A stretch of DNA of 47,032 nt from Lonsdalea iberica (GCF_002111585.1 NZ_LUTP01000027.1:1-47032), one strand, 5' to 3'; positions 1 to 9,745 are shown, numbered from the stretch's first letter. A program made the numbers and translations. Notes: a model not told the origin generated them from the letters alone.

Positions 1-53
1 GACTGCGCGGTAAGCGCAGAACCCGAAATTTCGAAGATATTAATTAGCGACAT
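1..53 (-). CDS. flgC: FlgC, proximal rod protein (N-terminal fragment)
   Basis: Only the first 17 codons lie in the window. They read MSLINIFEISGSALTAQ, matching the start of enterobacterial FlgC (MALLNIFDIAGSALAAQ in E. coli). FlgC is a rod subunit of the flagellar basal body, exported by the flagellar type III system. The ATG lies 5 nt after the flgB stop codon, as expected within the flgBCDEF... operon. The gene runs off the left edge. Confidence 0.85.
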   Translation of the reverse strand, partial: MSLINIFEISGSALTAQ

Positions 54-58
54 ACGCG

Positions 59-472
59 TTATTTATCCTGTAACACTGACATCATGCTTTTGATTTGGCC
101 GTTTAACAGCGTAAGATCCGTTTGATACCGCAGACTGTTGTCTGCGAAATTTGTCCGTTCTCTGTCCATATCTACGGTGTTCCCATCCAGGGCCGGCTGA
201 TCGGGGACGCGATAGAGCAGATCTAAATCAGGCGTTGACGTAGTAGATGCGGGGATATGACGGGTCGACGTGGTGGCCAACGACATCGATGTGCCGGACG
301 CGCGACCTTGCTTCAGGGCTTTATTCAGCTCGCTGGAAAAGTCTATATCCCGGGCTTGATAACCAGGCGTGTCCGCATTTGCGATATTCGCAGAGAGGAC
401 CTCCTGGCGTTGAGCCCTTAAATTCAACGCTTCCTGCTGGAAGCGGAATGAAGCATCTAATTTGTCGAGCAT
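59..472 (-). CDS. flgB: FlgB, flagellar basal-body proximal rod protein
   Basis: 137 aa, the usual FlgB length. FlgB forms the cell-proximal rod joining the MS ring to the rest of the axial structure. The N-terminal half carries the rod/hook signature found in FlgB, FlgC and FlgG, reading [20 protein letters not shown] at about residues 26-45. The C-terminus is the amphipathic helical stretch typical of axial proteins ([20 protein letters not shown]). The ATG at 472 has a GAGGGAA ribosome site just upstream. It is the first gene of the flgBC... operon, which continues past the left edge, and is divergent from flgA. A FlhDC-like box lies in the shared promoter region. Confidence 0.95.
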   Translation of the reverse strand: MLDKLDASFRFQQEALNLRAQRQEVLSANIANADTPGYQARDIDFSSELNKALKQGRASGTSMSLATTSTRHIPASTTSTPDLDLLYRVPDQPALDGNTVDMDRERTNFADNSLRYQTDLTLLNGQIKSMMSVLQDK

Positions 473-542
473 GCTTTCCCTCAGGAAAAGTAATTAAAGA
501 AGAGTGACGATAGACAGGATAAACTTCGCGCGGCAACTTTAT

Positions 543-581
543 CGACGGAATAGACGGGAAATGAGGGGCTATTTTCTCGTT
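543..581. promoter_or_regulatory. FlhD4C2-like box in the flgB/flgA divergent promoter region
   Basis: On the minus strand, 581-567 reads AACGAGAAAATAGCC, close to the known FlhDC half-site AA(C/T)G(G/C)N2-3AAATA(A/G)CG. Ten bases further on, CGTCTATTCCGTCG is a weaker inverted half-site. Divergent flgA/flgB promoters are known class-2 FlhDC targets in enterics. Binding here is inferred from sequence alone. Confidence 0.5.
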
Positions 582-677
582 TGGCGCTGACCGCATCTCT
601 GTAAACTGCACAGGCGATGTTGTGTACTTCGGCAGTCGGCTCGACTTCATTTGAGAAAACGGACAGGGGAATTTTTG

Positions 678-1352
678 ATGGGATTTTGGCGCAAATCAAT
701 CTTATGTAAGATTTTTTTCCTTGTCTCATTGACCCCGGCAGTGGCCGCTGACCGCGACCAAATTACGGCTCAAATCAAGACGTTCATCCAGGGACAGCTT
801 GGCGCTCCCTCCGCTGAAGTTAATGTCGTTGTTAAAACACCGGTCGAAAGACTTGAATTATGCTCCGAGCCTCAGTTGTCGTTGCCTTCAAGAAAGAAAA
901 TATGGGGCACCCTCAGCATTCGAGCCATGTGCGGGACCACTCGCCATTTTCTGCAGGCGAGTGTTCAGGTGACTGCGCCATATCTTGTCGCCACGCGCCC
1001 AATACCGCCTAAACAGAAAATTCAGGCTGAAGACGTCACGCTGCAACGCGGCCGACTTGACGCATTGAGCGTATCGCCATTGACGGATCCCTCGCTCGCC
1101 ATCGGCGCTATCAGCATTCGCATGATTGGCGCTGGACAACCTATTGCTGGCAGCATGCTGCGAAACCCTTGGGCCATCAAAATGGGCGAAACCGTGAAAG
1201 TCACAGTTGCGGGAGAAGGATTTAGCATTGTCAGCGAGGGGAAATCCATGGATAACGCCGCGATCAACGACACCGTCAGAATCCGCATGGAGTCTGGACA
1301 AATTATTACTGGAATAGCGGCTGAAAAAGGGCTGGTAAAAATTGTACAATAA
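678..1352 (+). CDS. flgA: FlgA, flagellar P-ring assembly chaperone
   Basis: 224 aa from the ATG at 678. An in-frame TTG at 651 would add nine residues, but AGGGGA eight bases before 678 and the start of the signal peptide favour 678. The N-terminus is a Sec signal peptide (hydrophobic KIFFLVSLTPAVAA, cleavage after VAA). FlgA is the periplasmic chaperone needed for FlgI polymerisation into the P ring. The C-terminal SAF-like region shows the family pattern (IPPKQKIQAEDVTLQRGRLD, and NPWAIKMGETVKVTVAGEGF near residue 170). It is divergent from flgB and followed by flgMN, the usual enterobacterial order. Confidence 0.93.
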   Translation: MGFWRKSILCKIFFLVSLTPAVAADRDQITAQIKTFIQGQLGAPSAEVNVVVKTPVERLELCSEPQLSLPSRKKIWGTLSIRAMCGTTRHFLQASVQVTAPYLVATRPIPPKQKIQAEDVTLQRGRLDALSVSPLTDPSLAIGAISIRMIGAGQPIAGSMLRNPWAIKMGETVKVTVAGEGFSIVSEGKSMDNAAINDTVRIRMESGQIITGIAAEKGLVKIVQ

Positions 1353-1356
1353 GCGT

Positions 1357-1383
1357 TAAAGCTTCGGGTGAATCGTCCGATAT
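1357..1383 (+). promoter_or_regulatory. Candidate sigma-28 (FliA) promoter of flgM
   Basis: TAAAGCTT, an 11-nt spacer, then TCCGATAT. This compares with the sigma-28 consensus TAAAGTTT-N11-GCCGATAA (7/8 and 6/8 matches). It begins 5 nt after the flgA stop and lies about 50 nt before flgM. In E. coli and Salmonella flgM is transcribed both from flgA and from its own class-3 sigma-28 promoter, so position and sequence agree. Confidence 0.65.
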
Positions 1384-1432
1384 AAGTATTCAGTCACTAT
1401 ACCGATATCATATTTGTAATTAGGGAGGCCTC

Positions 1433-1729
1433 ATGAGCATTGATAGTACTCGTCCGGTATCTGGAGTAAAATCAATACAAAATACGGAAGCGGATTTACT
1501 TCACTCCACGAAAAGTAAATCCACTTCTTCCAGCAGTGCAGCGAGCGCCACCGGTCAGACGCAGGTCAGCCTGAGCGAGACTCAGTCCAGCCTGATGCAG
1601 CCGAGCAGCCAGGACATCGATATGGAAAAAGTCGATACCCTGAAGCAGGCTATCAAGGACGGAAAACTGGAAGTCGACGTGGGCAAAATCGCCGATGCAC
1701 TGCTGAGTGAAGTACAGACGACTATCTGA
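1433..1729 (+). CDS. flgM: FlgM, anti-sigma-28 factor
   Basis: 98 aa, ATG preceded by a strong GGGAGG site. FlgM binds FliA (sigma-28) and blocks late flagellar transcription until it is exported through the finished hook-basal body. The N-terminal half is Ser/Thr/Gln-rich and disordered-looking (residues about 15-60). The C-terminal half carries the sigma-binding helices (MEKVDTLKQAIKDGKLEVDV and KIADALL). The start (MSIDSTRPVSGVKSIQ) resembles the conserved N-terminus of Salmonella FlgM. It is followed by flgN 28 nt downstream. Confidence 0.93.
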   Translation: MSIDSTRPVSGVKSIQNTEADLLHSTKSKSTSSSSAASATGQTQVSLSETQSSLMQPSSQDIDMEKVDTLKQAIKDGKLEVDVGKIADALLSEVQTTI

Positions 1730-1757
1730 TCAAATTATTAAAAGGCAACGTTGGCCC

Positions 1758-2195
1758 ATGCAAATGAATGAAGTGTTGGAACAGATGCTGAACAGCCTGG
1801 TGTCACTCAAAGAGATCTTGTCCCAAGAGCAGGATGAACTGAGTGCACGCCAGGTTAATCCTGCGTTTTTGCACCGGGTAACTGAGAATAAAAATGAGCA
1901 GTTGTCTATTCTCAAGCATTTTGACAATCAGCGTTTGGCATTGGATGAGCAGTTGTCAGTTAAACCTCCCTACCCCCACTCGCCCGAGCTGAATGCTCAG
2001 TGGTCTCAAATTCATGAGCTGACGCGCGTGCTGAGTCAATACAATCACCGCAATGGCCTATTGCTGAACGCGCACCTTGAAAACAACCAGCAGTCGCTGG
2101 CTTTCCTCGAGCAGAAACAGCGTCAAGGCATCTACGGCCCGAACGGTCAGACCGAGAACAGCGGTTCCCACTTAGGCCGTAAGTTCAGCGTTTAA
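1758..2195 (+). CDS. flgN: FlgN, export chaperone for FlgK/FlgL
   Basis: 145 aa if the ATG at 1758 is used; an ATG two codons on (1764) is also possible. The longer reading frame from 1707 overlaps flgM and lacks family support. FlgN is the cytosolic type III chaperone of the hook-filament junction proteins FlgK and FlgL. The sequence is mostly helical (MNEVLEQMLNSLVSLKEIL onward) and ends with the conserved GIYGPNGQT...GRKFSV tail, similar to the YGANGQT tail of E. coli FlgN. It converges on flhE with only 22 nt between them. Confidence 0.9.
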   Translation: MQMNEVLEQMLNSLVSLKEILSQEQDELSARQVNPAFLHRVTENKNEQLSILKHFDNQRLALDEQLSVKPPYPHSPELNAQWSQIHELTRVLSQYNHRNGLLLNAHLENNQQSLAFLEQKQRQGIYGPNGQTENSGSHLGRKFSV

Positions 2196-2217
2196 GACGA
2201 CATTCAAATCAATAACG

Positions 2218-2628
2218 TTACTTTTTGGTGTAATTGACGATCAGCTGGTATTTCGTGACTCGCATAGGCTGCCGTAACGCGCCTTTCCCGGGAACGTGGA
2301 ATACCAGATAGAACGGTGTTTCCGCCGACAATCCCGCAAACATTTCCGTACTCCCATTTTGCCCATTCAGACGAACACACTGCCCCGGAATACAGAGAGA
2401 GGCGTGAAGACCCGTCGAATTTCGTGACAACAGCTCATAACGCCAAAGGACCGAGGTCAGAATAGCCCCCTTGGGGAAAGAGCCGTTTGCATGAAGTAAA
2501 GCTGAGCGTTTGGCGATACCTTTCTGACTGATAAGCAGATTAGCGCCTTCCCATACGGGGTGCTTATTGGCGGAAGCCGCATTAGGGAGGCCGACCGCCA
2601 ACAACAGCATCAGGGCAAAACGTTTCAC
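2218..2628 (-). CDS. flhE: FlhE, periplasmic flagellar protein
   Basis: 136 aa, starting at a GTG that overlaps the flhA stop (GTGA), so translation is probably coupled to flhA. Residues 1-20 (MKRFALMLLLAVGLPNAASA) form a Sec signal peptide. FlhE is a small periplasmic protein found only in enterics, reported to seal the flagellar export apparatus against proton leakage. Two cysteines (SLCIPGQC, about residues 79-84) could form a disulfide. It is the last gene of the flhBAE operon. Confidence 0.9.
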   Translation of the reverse strand: MKRFALMLLLAVGLPNAASANKHPVWEGANLLISQKGIAKRSALLHANGSFPKGAILTSVLWRYELLSRNSTGLHASLCIPGQCVRLNGQNGSTEMFAGLSAETPFYLVFHVPGKGALRQPMRVTKYQLIVNYTKK

Positions 2629-4718
2629 TGCCCTGACCCGCCAATGACTGACGTCATGCGAATTTGGCGCGTGTCGGTAATTTCCTGGTTAGAAAGAACA
2701 ACCAGCTGCGGCAGGCTGCGGCGCAGGAATCTCGACAACAGCGGACGAAGCGCATGCGTGACCAGCAGAACCGGCGGCGCGCCGAGCGCTTCCTGATGTT
2801 GGACCGCGTCCTGAGCCTGAGAAAGCAGTCTGTCGGCCAGTCCTGGCTCCAAACCGCCGCCGTTCTGCATCGCCTGCAGTAGTACGCGCTCCAGCGACGA
2901 CTCCAGACCGATCACCTGAATATCATCATTACCCGGGAACCATTGCTGAGTAATGGCGCGGCCTAATGCCACGCGAACGACCACGGTAAGTTCGTTCGGG
3001 TCTTTCTGAATCGCTGCATGTTCAGACAGTGTTTCCAGAATCGTGCACATGTCACGGATGGACACACGCTCGGCCAGCAGATTTTGCAACACCTTATGCA
3101 ACACCGTCAGGGTGACGATATTCGGGATAAAGTCATCAGCCAGCTTCGGCATCTCTTTCGTGACGCGATCCATCAATTGCTGCGCTTCCTGACGACCAAA
3201 CAGCTCACTGGCGTAGACGTTGATCAAATGGTTCAGGTGAGTCGCTACCACGGTACTTGACTCAACCACCGTAAAGCCCTGCGCCTGCGCCTGATCTTTC
3301 AGCGCACTCTCAATCCACACGGCAGGCAAACCAAAGGCAGGATCTTTGGTGATTTCGCCGGCCAGTTTGCCTATGGCGCTGCCGGGGTTAATCGCCATCC
3401 AACGACCCGGGTGCGCTTCGCCACTGCCGATTTCAACCCCTTTCATCAGGATGCGATAACCCGCAGGCTGCAGTTCGAGGTTGTCTCGAATATGGACAAC
3501 CGGAGGTAAGAAGCCGATTTCCTGTGCGAATTTTTTACGAATACTTCTGATACGTCCCAACAATTCGCCGTTTTGTTGGAAGTCCACCATCGGGATAAGA
3601 CGATAACCCACTTCGAGTCCGAGCTGATCTTCCAGCTGTACGTCATCCCAACTCGCTTCAATAATTTGCTGTTGCTGACTTTCCGCCAGAGCAGGTTCTG
3701 CCGCCGATGCCGTCGATTTTCGTTCGGCTTTCCCACGCGTCCACCAGGCGACGCCCAGCAATATCGCGGTAAACAGCAGGAAGACAAAGTTAGGCATGCC
3801 CGGAACCAAGCCGATCAAACCCAGCACGCCGGCGCTCAGCACCATCACCTTCGGATTACTGAACAGCTGGGTAACCATCTGCTCGCCGACATCCTGCTCG
3901 GTGCTGACGCGAGTTACGATGACACCCGCCGCGGTGGAAATCACCAACGCAGGGATCTGTGCGACCAGACCATCACCGATAGTCAACAGCGTATAGCTCT
4001 GTGCTGCATGCCCCAGATCCATGTTGTGCTGAATGACTCCAACCAACAGACCACCAATAATGTTGATGGCCATAATCATCAGCCCGGCGATAGCGTCGCC
4101 GCGTACAAACTTACTGGCACCATCCATCGAGCCGTAGAAGTCGGCTTCCTGAGTCACTTCCGAACGACGCTTTTTCGCTTCAGCTTCACCAATAAGGCCG
4201 GCATTGAGATCGGCGTCGATCGCCATCTGTTTACCCGGCATCCCGTCCAGCACGAAACGCGCGCCGACTTCAGCGATACGGCCGGCACCTTTGGTAATGA
4301 CCATGAAGTTGATCAAGACCAGGATGATAAACACCACGATACCGATGGCGAAGTTTCCGCCCACCAGGAAATGGCCGAAAGCTTCTACCACCTTCCCTGC
4401 GGCACCGGCTCCTGTATGTCCTTCCATCAAAATGATTCGTGTTGAGGCAACGTTGAGCGACAGTCGCAACAGCGTTGAAAACAGCAGAATCGTCGGGAAG
4501 GCGGCAAACTCGAGCGTCCGCTGGGTGAACATGGCGACCAGGAGCACCATGACGGAAAGCGCGATGTTGAAGGTAAACAGCAGATCCAGAATAAACGGCG
4601 GCAGCGGGAGCACCATCATCGACAGGATCATCAAAATCAAGATCGGTCCTGCTAAAACCTGCCACTGCGTATCTTTTAAGTTGCCTGGCAAGCGTAGCAA
4701 TGAAGCCAGATTAGCCAT
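2625..4718 (-). CDS. flhA: FlhA, flagellar type III export gate protein
   Basis: 697 aa from the ATG at 4718. A seven-residue longer start exists, but MANLASLLRLPGNLK matches the E. coli start. FlhA is the nonameric inner-membrane gate: about eight N-terminal TM helices (residues about 20-310), then a cytosolic domain that docks chaperone-substrate complexes. The FHIPEP signature region is clear (RIAEVGARFVLDGMPGKQMA and IDADLNAGLIGEAEAKKRR), and identity to E. coli FlhA is very high throughout. The flhB stop overlaps its first codons by 8 nt, and its own stop overlaps flhE. flhB-flhA-flhE form one operon. Confidence 0.97.
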   Translation of the reverse strand: MANLASLLRLPGNLKDTQWQVLAGPILILMILSMMVLPLPPFILDLLFTFNIALSVMVLLVAMFTQRTLEFAAFPTILLFSTLLRLSLNVASTRIILMEGHTGAGAAGKVVEAFGHFLVGGNFAIGIVVFIILVLINFMVITKGAGRIAEVGARFVLDGMPGKQMAIDADLNAGLIGEAEAKKRRSEVTQEADFYGSMDGASKFVRGDAIAGLMIMAINIIGGLLVGVIQHNMDLGHAAQSYTLLTIGDGLVAQIPALVISTAAGVIVTRVSTEQDVGEQMVTQLFSNPKVMVLSAGVLGLIGLVPGMPNFVFLLFTAILLGVAWWTRGKAERKSTASAAEPALAESQQQQIIEASWDDVQLEDQLGLEVGYRLIPMVDFQQNGELLGRIRSIRKKFAQEIGFLPPVVHIRDNLELQPAGYRILMKGVEIGSGEAHPGRWMAINPGSAIGKLAGEITKDPAFGLPAVWIESALKDQAQAQGFTVVESSTVVATHLNHLINVYASELFGRQEAQQLMDRVTKEMPKLADDFIPNIVTLTVLHKVLQNLLAERVSIRDMCTILETLSEHAAIQKDPNELTVVVRVALGRAITQQWFPGNDDIQVIGLESSLERVLLQAMQNGGGLEPGLADRLLSQAQDAVQHQEALGAPPVLLVTHALRPLLSRFLRRSLPQLVVLSNQEITDTRQIRMTSVIGGSGQ

Positions 4719-5862
4719 CAGTCGTGTTCTCTTTTGCAAAGTCCAGTGAATCTGGCACAGATAAATGAGTTGGTTTCTGCGGCGTCAGGCCGCCTTCACG
4801 TTTCCAACGTTTAATTTGGTAAACCCATACCAACACTTCGGCCACGGCCGCATACAGTGTGGCTGGGATGCTTTTTCCAATCTCAGCGTGCTTATAGAGC
4901 GCCCTCGCCAAGGGGGGCGCTTCCAACGTCGGCACGCGATGTTCAGCGCCGACTTCTCGAATCTTCAGTGCGATATCTCCGGCGCCTTTAGCGAGGACTT
5001 TCGGCGCGCTCATCTTTTTGTCGTTGTACTGCAGCGCGACCGCATAATGCGTCGGGTTAGTCACAATCACATCGGCTTTAGGGACATCAGCCATCATGCG
5101 TCGCTGGGCTATCGCTCGCTGCATCTGACGAATGCGCCCTTTGATATGCGGGTCCCCTTCGTTCTGTTTGGACTCATCCCGGATATCCTGCTTACTCATA
5201 CGCAGTTTTTTCAAGTGGCTCCAGATTTGCCAGAAGACGTCAAAGGCCACCATAGGGATCATACTGAGCAGGACCAAAAAACCGCAGTAAATCGCCAGTT
5301 CCAACGCATCGCCGAGCGCCGTCACTAGCGGTTCGGAAATCAGCCGCAAAATCTCCGGCCATTTATGCCAAAGGAACAGCCCCGTCACAAAGCCCACCAC
5401 GACCGCTTTAATGATGGCTTTAAACAACTCAGCTACCATCTGTGATGAAAACAGTCGTTTGAGCCCCGCTATCGGATCAAGCTTTTCAAGATTGAACTCG
5501 ATGGACTTGGTACTGAACACCAGACCACCCAGCATAACCGGCGCACCAATGGCGACAAAGACCATCCCCATCATGATTGGGACCAGTGCCATCGCAGCCA
5601 GTTTCAGCAACGCGAAAACGTGGCGCCCCATCTGCTTGTTGTCATTGATGATGTCGTGATTAAAATACAGTCCCTGACTCAGCATCGTGCCAAGTCGCTG
5701 ATACATCATGTCACCGGTCATCCACAATATTCCCAGCCCAATAATGAGCATGAGAATAGATGTCAATTCTCGGGATCGAGGAACTTGACCTTCCTCGCGG
5801 GCTTTTTCCGTTCGGTGGGCTGTGGGGGCCTCTGTTTTTTCCAGATCGCTATCGTCTGCCAC
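4711..5862 (-). CDS. flhB: FlhB, export gate / substrate-specificity switch
   Basis: 383 aa, GTG start. There are four TM helices in the first 210 residues and a cytosolic autocleavage domain with the NPTH motif intact at residues 269-272 (VIVTNPTHYAV). Cleavage between N and P switches export from rod/hook to filament substrates. It is the first gene of flhBAE. The 220 nt upstream contains AAAGCGAAAAATACACGCG near 5890, a loose FlhDC-box resemblance that I would not rely on. A strong hairpin (5996-6024) separates it from cheZ. Confidence 0.97.
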   Translation of the reverse strand: MADDSDLEKTEAPTAHRTEKAREEGQVPRSRELTSILMLIIGLGILWMTGDMMYQRLGTMLSQGLYFNHDIINDNKQMGRHVFALLKLAAMALVPIMMGMVFVAIGAPVMLGGLVFSTKSIEFNLEKLDPIAGLKRLFSSQMVAELFKAIIKAVVVGFVTGLFLWHKWPEILRLISEPLVTALGDALELAIYCGFLVLLSMIPMVAFDVFWQIWSHLKKLRMSKQDIRDESKQNEGDPHIKGRIRQMQRAIAQRRMMADVPKADVIVTNPTHYAVALQYNDKKMSAPKVLAKGAGDIALKIREVGAEHRVPTLEAPPLARALYKHAEIGKSIPATLYAAVAEVLVWVYQIKRWKREGGLTPQKPTHLSVPDSLDFAKENTTDG

Positions 5863-5995
5863 GTTAGCTATTCCTGTTTGTTACTGACCAAAGCGAAAAA
5901 TACACGCGATTAGCATGACAAATAAGAAAAAACTTGATGGGTGGAAAAAAGAAGAAAAGAGGTGGCTATTTGATGCATCAGTCAAAGAGAGGGGA

Positions 5996-6024
5996 TTTAC
6001 GGTCGGGAGAAACCCGACCGTAAA
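5996..6024 (-). terminator. 12-bp perfect hairpin after cheZ
   Basis: TTTACGGTCGGG, loop AGAAA, then CCCGACCGTAAA. It sits about 60 nt past the cheZ stop and upstream of flhB. There is no classical U-tract beyond the A/T-rich stem base, so it may act as a weak terminator or an RNA stabiliser. It marks the boundary between the che and flhBAE units. Confidence 0.6.
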
Positions 6025-6082
6025 AATCCACATACCTTTGCCTGATATTCCCCACTCGATACTCGTTGGGGGAGCGGGCGAA

Positions 6083-6730
6083 TCAGAATCCGAGGCTGTC
6101 GAGCAAATCGTCGACCTGGTCCTGATTCGAAACAATACCAGCAGCAGTTTTATCAACTTGAGGACCGTTGAGCAGTCCATCGTCAGCACGCTTCGGTTCG
6201 GCCTTTTTCTCTGGCATATTTTCCAGCAAGACCATCAGCAGCTGTTTCTCAATCTCCTGGACAACATCCATCATACGTTTGATGACCTGCCCCGTCAGAT
6301 CCTGGAAGTCCTGAGCCATCATGATTTCCAGTAACTGAGCATTGGTGAAAGAGGTATGTTCAGGAACTTCCTGTAGATAACTCCGGGTATCCGTTACCAG
6401 CTCACGTGCATCGGCCAACTCAATCGGGTTTTCAAACCACTCATCCCAGCGCGTGGTCAGGGATTTGGCGTCTTCTTCCAGCTTATTCTGACGTGGTTGA
6501 GAAGCCTCAACACAGCTCAGAGCGCGCTCTGCCGCCTGTGCAGTCATCTGAACAACATAATCAAGGCGATCCCGAGCGTCAGGAATCGCTTCCGCCGCTT
6601 CGGCAATGGCATGATCTAAGCCCAGCTCTTTCAGGCTATCACGCAGCATGCGTGTCAGTTGACCAATGCGGGAAATGATCTCGGTCGCTGACGCGTTATC
6701 GTTAACAGGGGGCACCGGATGTGGATTCAT
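6083..6730 (-). CDS. cheZ: CheZ, CheY-P phosphatase
   Basis: 215 aa, typical CheZ length. CheZ dephosphorylates CheY-P and so terminates the tumble signal. The catalytic helix carries the family signature ([18 protein letters not shown], near residue 142; the Q of DLTGQ is the catalytic glutamine position). The C-terminal LLDSLGF is the CheY-binding tail. The ATG at 6730 is followed in operon order downstream of cheY (9 nt gap). It is last in the cheRBYZ set, with a hairpin after its stop. Confidence 0.96.
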   Translation of the reverse strand: MNPHPVPPVNDNASATEIISRIGQLTRMLRDSLKELGLDHAIAEAAEAIPDARDRLDYVVQMTAQAAERALSCVEASQPRQNKLEEDAKSLTTRWDEWFENPIELADARELVTDTRSYLQEVPEHTSFTNAQLLEIMMAQDFQDLTGQVIKRMMDVVQEIEKQLLMVLLENMPEKKAEPKRADDGLLNGPQVDKTAAGIVSNQDQVDDLLDSLGF

Positions 6731-6739
6731 GACATCTCC

Positions 6740-7153
<414 letters not shown>

Positions 7154-7166
7154 TCACTCGGAGCTG

Positions 7167-8219
7167 CTATATACGTAATGCCTGTCCGGCAGAAATTTGA
7201 GCCAGCATTCGCTGACTTACCTGGTGCAAATCCACCACTTCGTCGACACCACCGAGCGCAATAGCCTCTCGAGGCATACCGAAAACTACACAACTGGCTT
7301 CATTTTGCGCCATCGTGTACGCGCCGGCCTGATGCATCTCCAGCATTCCCATCGCGCCATCGTTGCCCATCCCCGTCAGAATGACACCGACTGCGTTACG
7401 GCCTGCGTATTTCGCCACCGAGCGAAACAATACGTCAACCGAAGGGCGATGCCGGTTCACCGGTGCCTCGTCATGTAGCTTGACCTGATAGTTTGCTCCA
7501 CTACGCGAAAGCTCCATGTGACGAGCCCCCGGCGCAATATAGGCATGCCCAGGCAGCACTCGCTCTCCGTCTACCGCTTCCTTCACCGTGATCTGGCAAA
7601 GCTTGTTCAAACGCTCAGCGAAAGATTTGGTGAAGCCTGGGGGCATGTGCTGCGTGATGATGACCGCAGGGCAAGTCGGCGGCAGCGGCTGAAGCACATG
7701 GCGAATCGCCTCTGTACCACCGGTTGACGCGCCGATCGCAATCAGTTTTTCGCTACTCAGCAGCGGTGAGCTAAGCACTTTGACCGGTGCCGCAGCGCTC
7801 TGGGTATGCTGGGGAAGACGCGCTTTGGCGGCGGTACGGATTTTGTCCGCAATGAGTTCGCTGTACGACAGCATCCCTTCACGAATCCCCAACTGAGGTT
7901 TGGTCACAAAATCAATCGCGCCCAGCTCAAGCGCCCGCAGCGTGATTTCCGATCCCTTGCCCGTCAGTGATGACACCATGACGACCGGCATCGGTCTCAG
8001 TCGCATCAACTTCTCAAGAAAATCCAGTCCGTCCATGCGCGGCATTTCGACATCCAACGTCAGAACCTGTGGATTGAATTTTTTGATCAGGTCGCGCGCC
8101 ACCAACGGATCCGGCGCGGTCGCGACCACTTCCATATCGGGATGGCTGTTGATGATCTCAGTCATGATTTGGCGCATGAGCGCGGAGTCATCAACGCACA
8201 ATACTTTTATCTTGCTCAT
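7167..8219 (-). CDS. cheB: CheB, receptor methylesterase/deamidase
   Basis: 350 aa. The N-terminal receiver domain has D10/D11 and phospho-acceptor D56 ([13 protein letters not shown]). A linker (about 130-150) leads to the C-terminal methylesterase with the serine motif [13 protein letters not shown], the H of ITQHMPPGF and the D of [10 protein letters not shown]. CheB removes methyl groups from, and deamidates, receptor glutamyl sites when phosphorylated by CheA. Its ATG overlaps the cheR stop by one base, indicating translational coupling. Confidence 0.97.
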   Translation of the reverse strand: MSKIKVLCVDDSALMRQIMTEIINSHPDMEVVATAPDPLVARDLIKKFNPQVLTLDVEMPRMDGLDFLEKLMRLRPMPVVMVSSLTGKGSEITLRALELGAIDFVTKPQLGIREGMLSYSELIADKIRTAAKARLPQHTQSAAAPVKVLSSPLLSSEKLIAIGASTGGTEAIRHVLQPLPPTCPAVIITQHMPPGFTKSFAERLNKLCQITVKEAVDGERVLPGHAYIAPGARHMELSRSGANYQVKLHDEAPVNRHRPSVDVLFRSVAKYAGRNAVGVILTGMGNDGAMGMLEMHQAGAYTMAQNEASCVVFGMPREAIALGGVDEVVDLHQVSQRMLAQISAGQALRI

Positions 8220-9094
8220 TATCTTTCCTTAGCCAGCCCATAAACAGTCTGCCCGCGCAGATAGAATTCCCGACTGATCTGACTGAAATTCTCTGAATGA
8301 CCAGCAAATAGTAATCCGCCGGGTTTAAGCAGCGGGACAAAGCGACGCAGGATGCGTTCCTGCGTTTCTTTGTCGAAATAGATCATGATGTTACGGCAAA
8401 AAATGGCATCAAATGGCGCGGGGACGGACCACTCCGGCGCCAAGAGATTCACCTGCTGAAAATGAACCATTGAGGCCAGCTCGGGACGCACACGAACCAA
8501 GCCGCTATGCGGGCCGGTGCCGCGTAAGAAGAAACGCTGCATCTGCTGTGGCGAGAGCGAGCGTAATTCATCCTGTCGATAGATGCCGGCAGAGGCCTTT
8601 TCCAACACCTGGGTATCGATATCGCTGGCAACCACTTGGCAGCGATTATGTGATTTGTCGCCAAAAACCTCAGCCAACGTCATTGCTAACGAATAAGGCT
8701 CTTCGCCCGTAGAAGCGGCTGTACTCCAGACGGAGTAGTTCCCTTGCCGCTTGCGAGCGTGCTCAGCCAAAATCGGGAAATGATGCGCCTCACGGAAAAA
8801 AGCCGTCAGGTTGGTGGTCAATGCGTTAGTGAACGCTTGCCATTCTGCACTGTTGGGATCCGCCTCCAACAAGGCCAGGTATTGACCGAAATCGTTGATG
8901 CCCAGCAGCCGCAGACGCCGAACCAAGCGGTTATAAACCATTTCACGCTTGTGATCGGCCAGCACGATGCCGGCGCGTTGATAAATCAGCTGGCTGATAC
9001 GTTTAAAGTGCGTATCAGAAAGCGGTAACCGTTCAACCATCTGCGACAAAATTGACGCAGATCCGGAATGATTTGGCGATGTCGTATTTTTCAT
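8219..9094 (-). CDS. cheR: CheR, receptor methyltransferase
   Basis: 291 aa, close to the 286 of E. coli CheR. It has an N-terminal helical domain (residues about 30-90) and a SAM-binding domain ([19 protein letters not shown], near residue 120; [20 protein letters not shown], near 230). CheR methylates receptor glutamates with S-adenosylmethionine for adaptation. It docks through its beta-subdomain on the receptor's C-terminal pentapeptide, which is NWEKF in the receptor encoded here. A 650-nt gap separates it from the receptor gene. Confidence 0.96.
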   Translation of the reverse strand: MKNTTSPNHSGSASILSQMVERLPLSDTHFKRISQLIYQRAGIVLADHKREMVYNRLVRRLRLLGINDFGQYLALLEADPNSAEWQAFTNALTTNLTAFFREAHHFPILAEHARKRQGNYSVWSTAASTGEEPYSLAMTLAEVFGDKSHNRCQVVASDIDTQVLEKASAGIYRQDELRSLSPQQMQRFFLRGTGPHSGLVRVRPELASMVHFQQVNLLAPEWSVPAPFDAIFCRNIMIYFDKETQERILRRFVPLLKPGGLLFAGHSENFSQISREFYLRGQTVYGLAKER

Positions 9095-9431
9095 TGTCTA
9101 ACTGCCCGAAAATGGATAGGTTATCTTCTTGTTTTTCAATATGGGCTCATCCCTAACAGCAATTACAGGCATACCATTTATCAGATATCCATCTTCTGCA
9201 GATGTATGGCACAGCCACTGCGCCTTACTGGTAAACATTCAACCATCTGCCTCTAAAACTTAGAGAGCTGCTCATGTTTTTTGTACCAACGCCGAATTAG
9301 CTCAGGTGACTTGTCCATCTTAGTCACTGCGTTTACCCACTTCGATACCTCTGTACTTGCTGCCAGAGGCTACAGCAGCCATGTCCACATATTGTCAACT
9401 ACGGCCATCAATCAAAAACTGCTTTTATAAT

Positions 9432-9455
9432 GCGCTGCCGGTTTTCCGGCAGCGC
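9432..9455 (-). terminator. Hairpin upstream of cheR
   Basis: GCGCTGCCGG, TTTT, CCGGCAGCGC: a perfect 10-bp GC-rich stem. It is followed on the plus strand by TGCCTTTTAGG and on the minus strand by ATTATAAAAGC. It is probably a terminator or transcript-end stabiliser between the receptor and cheR. Confidence 0.5.
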
Positions 9456-9609
9456 TGCCTTTTAGGCTATATGTTTGCTGTGTGAACTACGTCTTTGCCC
9501 AACTCTCAAAGAGCTGTCAGCCAATCTTCCGGCACGACAAGTCCCCTACACTAACTCCATCGGCTGATGCCGGCCTTTCTTTAACTCAATCCGCCTTTTC
9601 AGGGGGTAA

Positions 9610-9671
9610 TAGCCGAAAATATAACCTTTCGGCTAGCAAAAACGATTTTGCCGGCCTCAAACAGAGGCCGG
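9610..9671 (-). terminator. Two hairpins after the receptor gene
   Basis: Two perfect stems in tandem. 9651-9671 is CCGGCCTC/GAGGCCGG with loop AAACA. 9610-9635 is TAGCCGAAA/TTTCGGCTA with an 8-nt loop. They lie 75-140 nt past the receptor stop codon and probably terminate the mcp transcript, although U-tracts are weak. Confidence 0.55.
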
Positions 9672-9745
9672 ACAAACGGTCTTCAGTACAGATTTAAGCG
9701 TAGCGGCAATTCATACTGACCACCCCACTACGCGCTTGAAAGGGA

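Larger units (their letters stand above)
9095..9745. other. 651-nt intergenic region between the receptor gene and cheR
   Basis: No credible gene on either strand. In E. coli this position holds tap, directly after tar; here only a spacer remains, with no recognisable receptor remnant in any frame. It holds three perfect hairpins toward the receptor end (annotated separately), which probably end the receptor transcript, so cheRBYZ should need its own promoter in the cheR-proximal 300 nt. I could not pick out a convincing sigma-28 promoter there. Confidence 0.6.

Noticed and set aside
3573..4445. 290-codon open frame on the plus strand inside flhA
   Set aside because: It lies entirely antisense to the highly conserved flhA, has His/Gln/Asp-rich shadow composition and no ribosome site.
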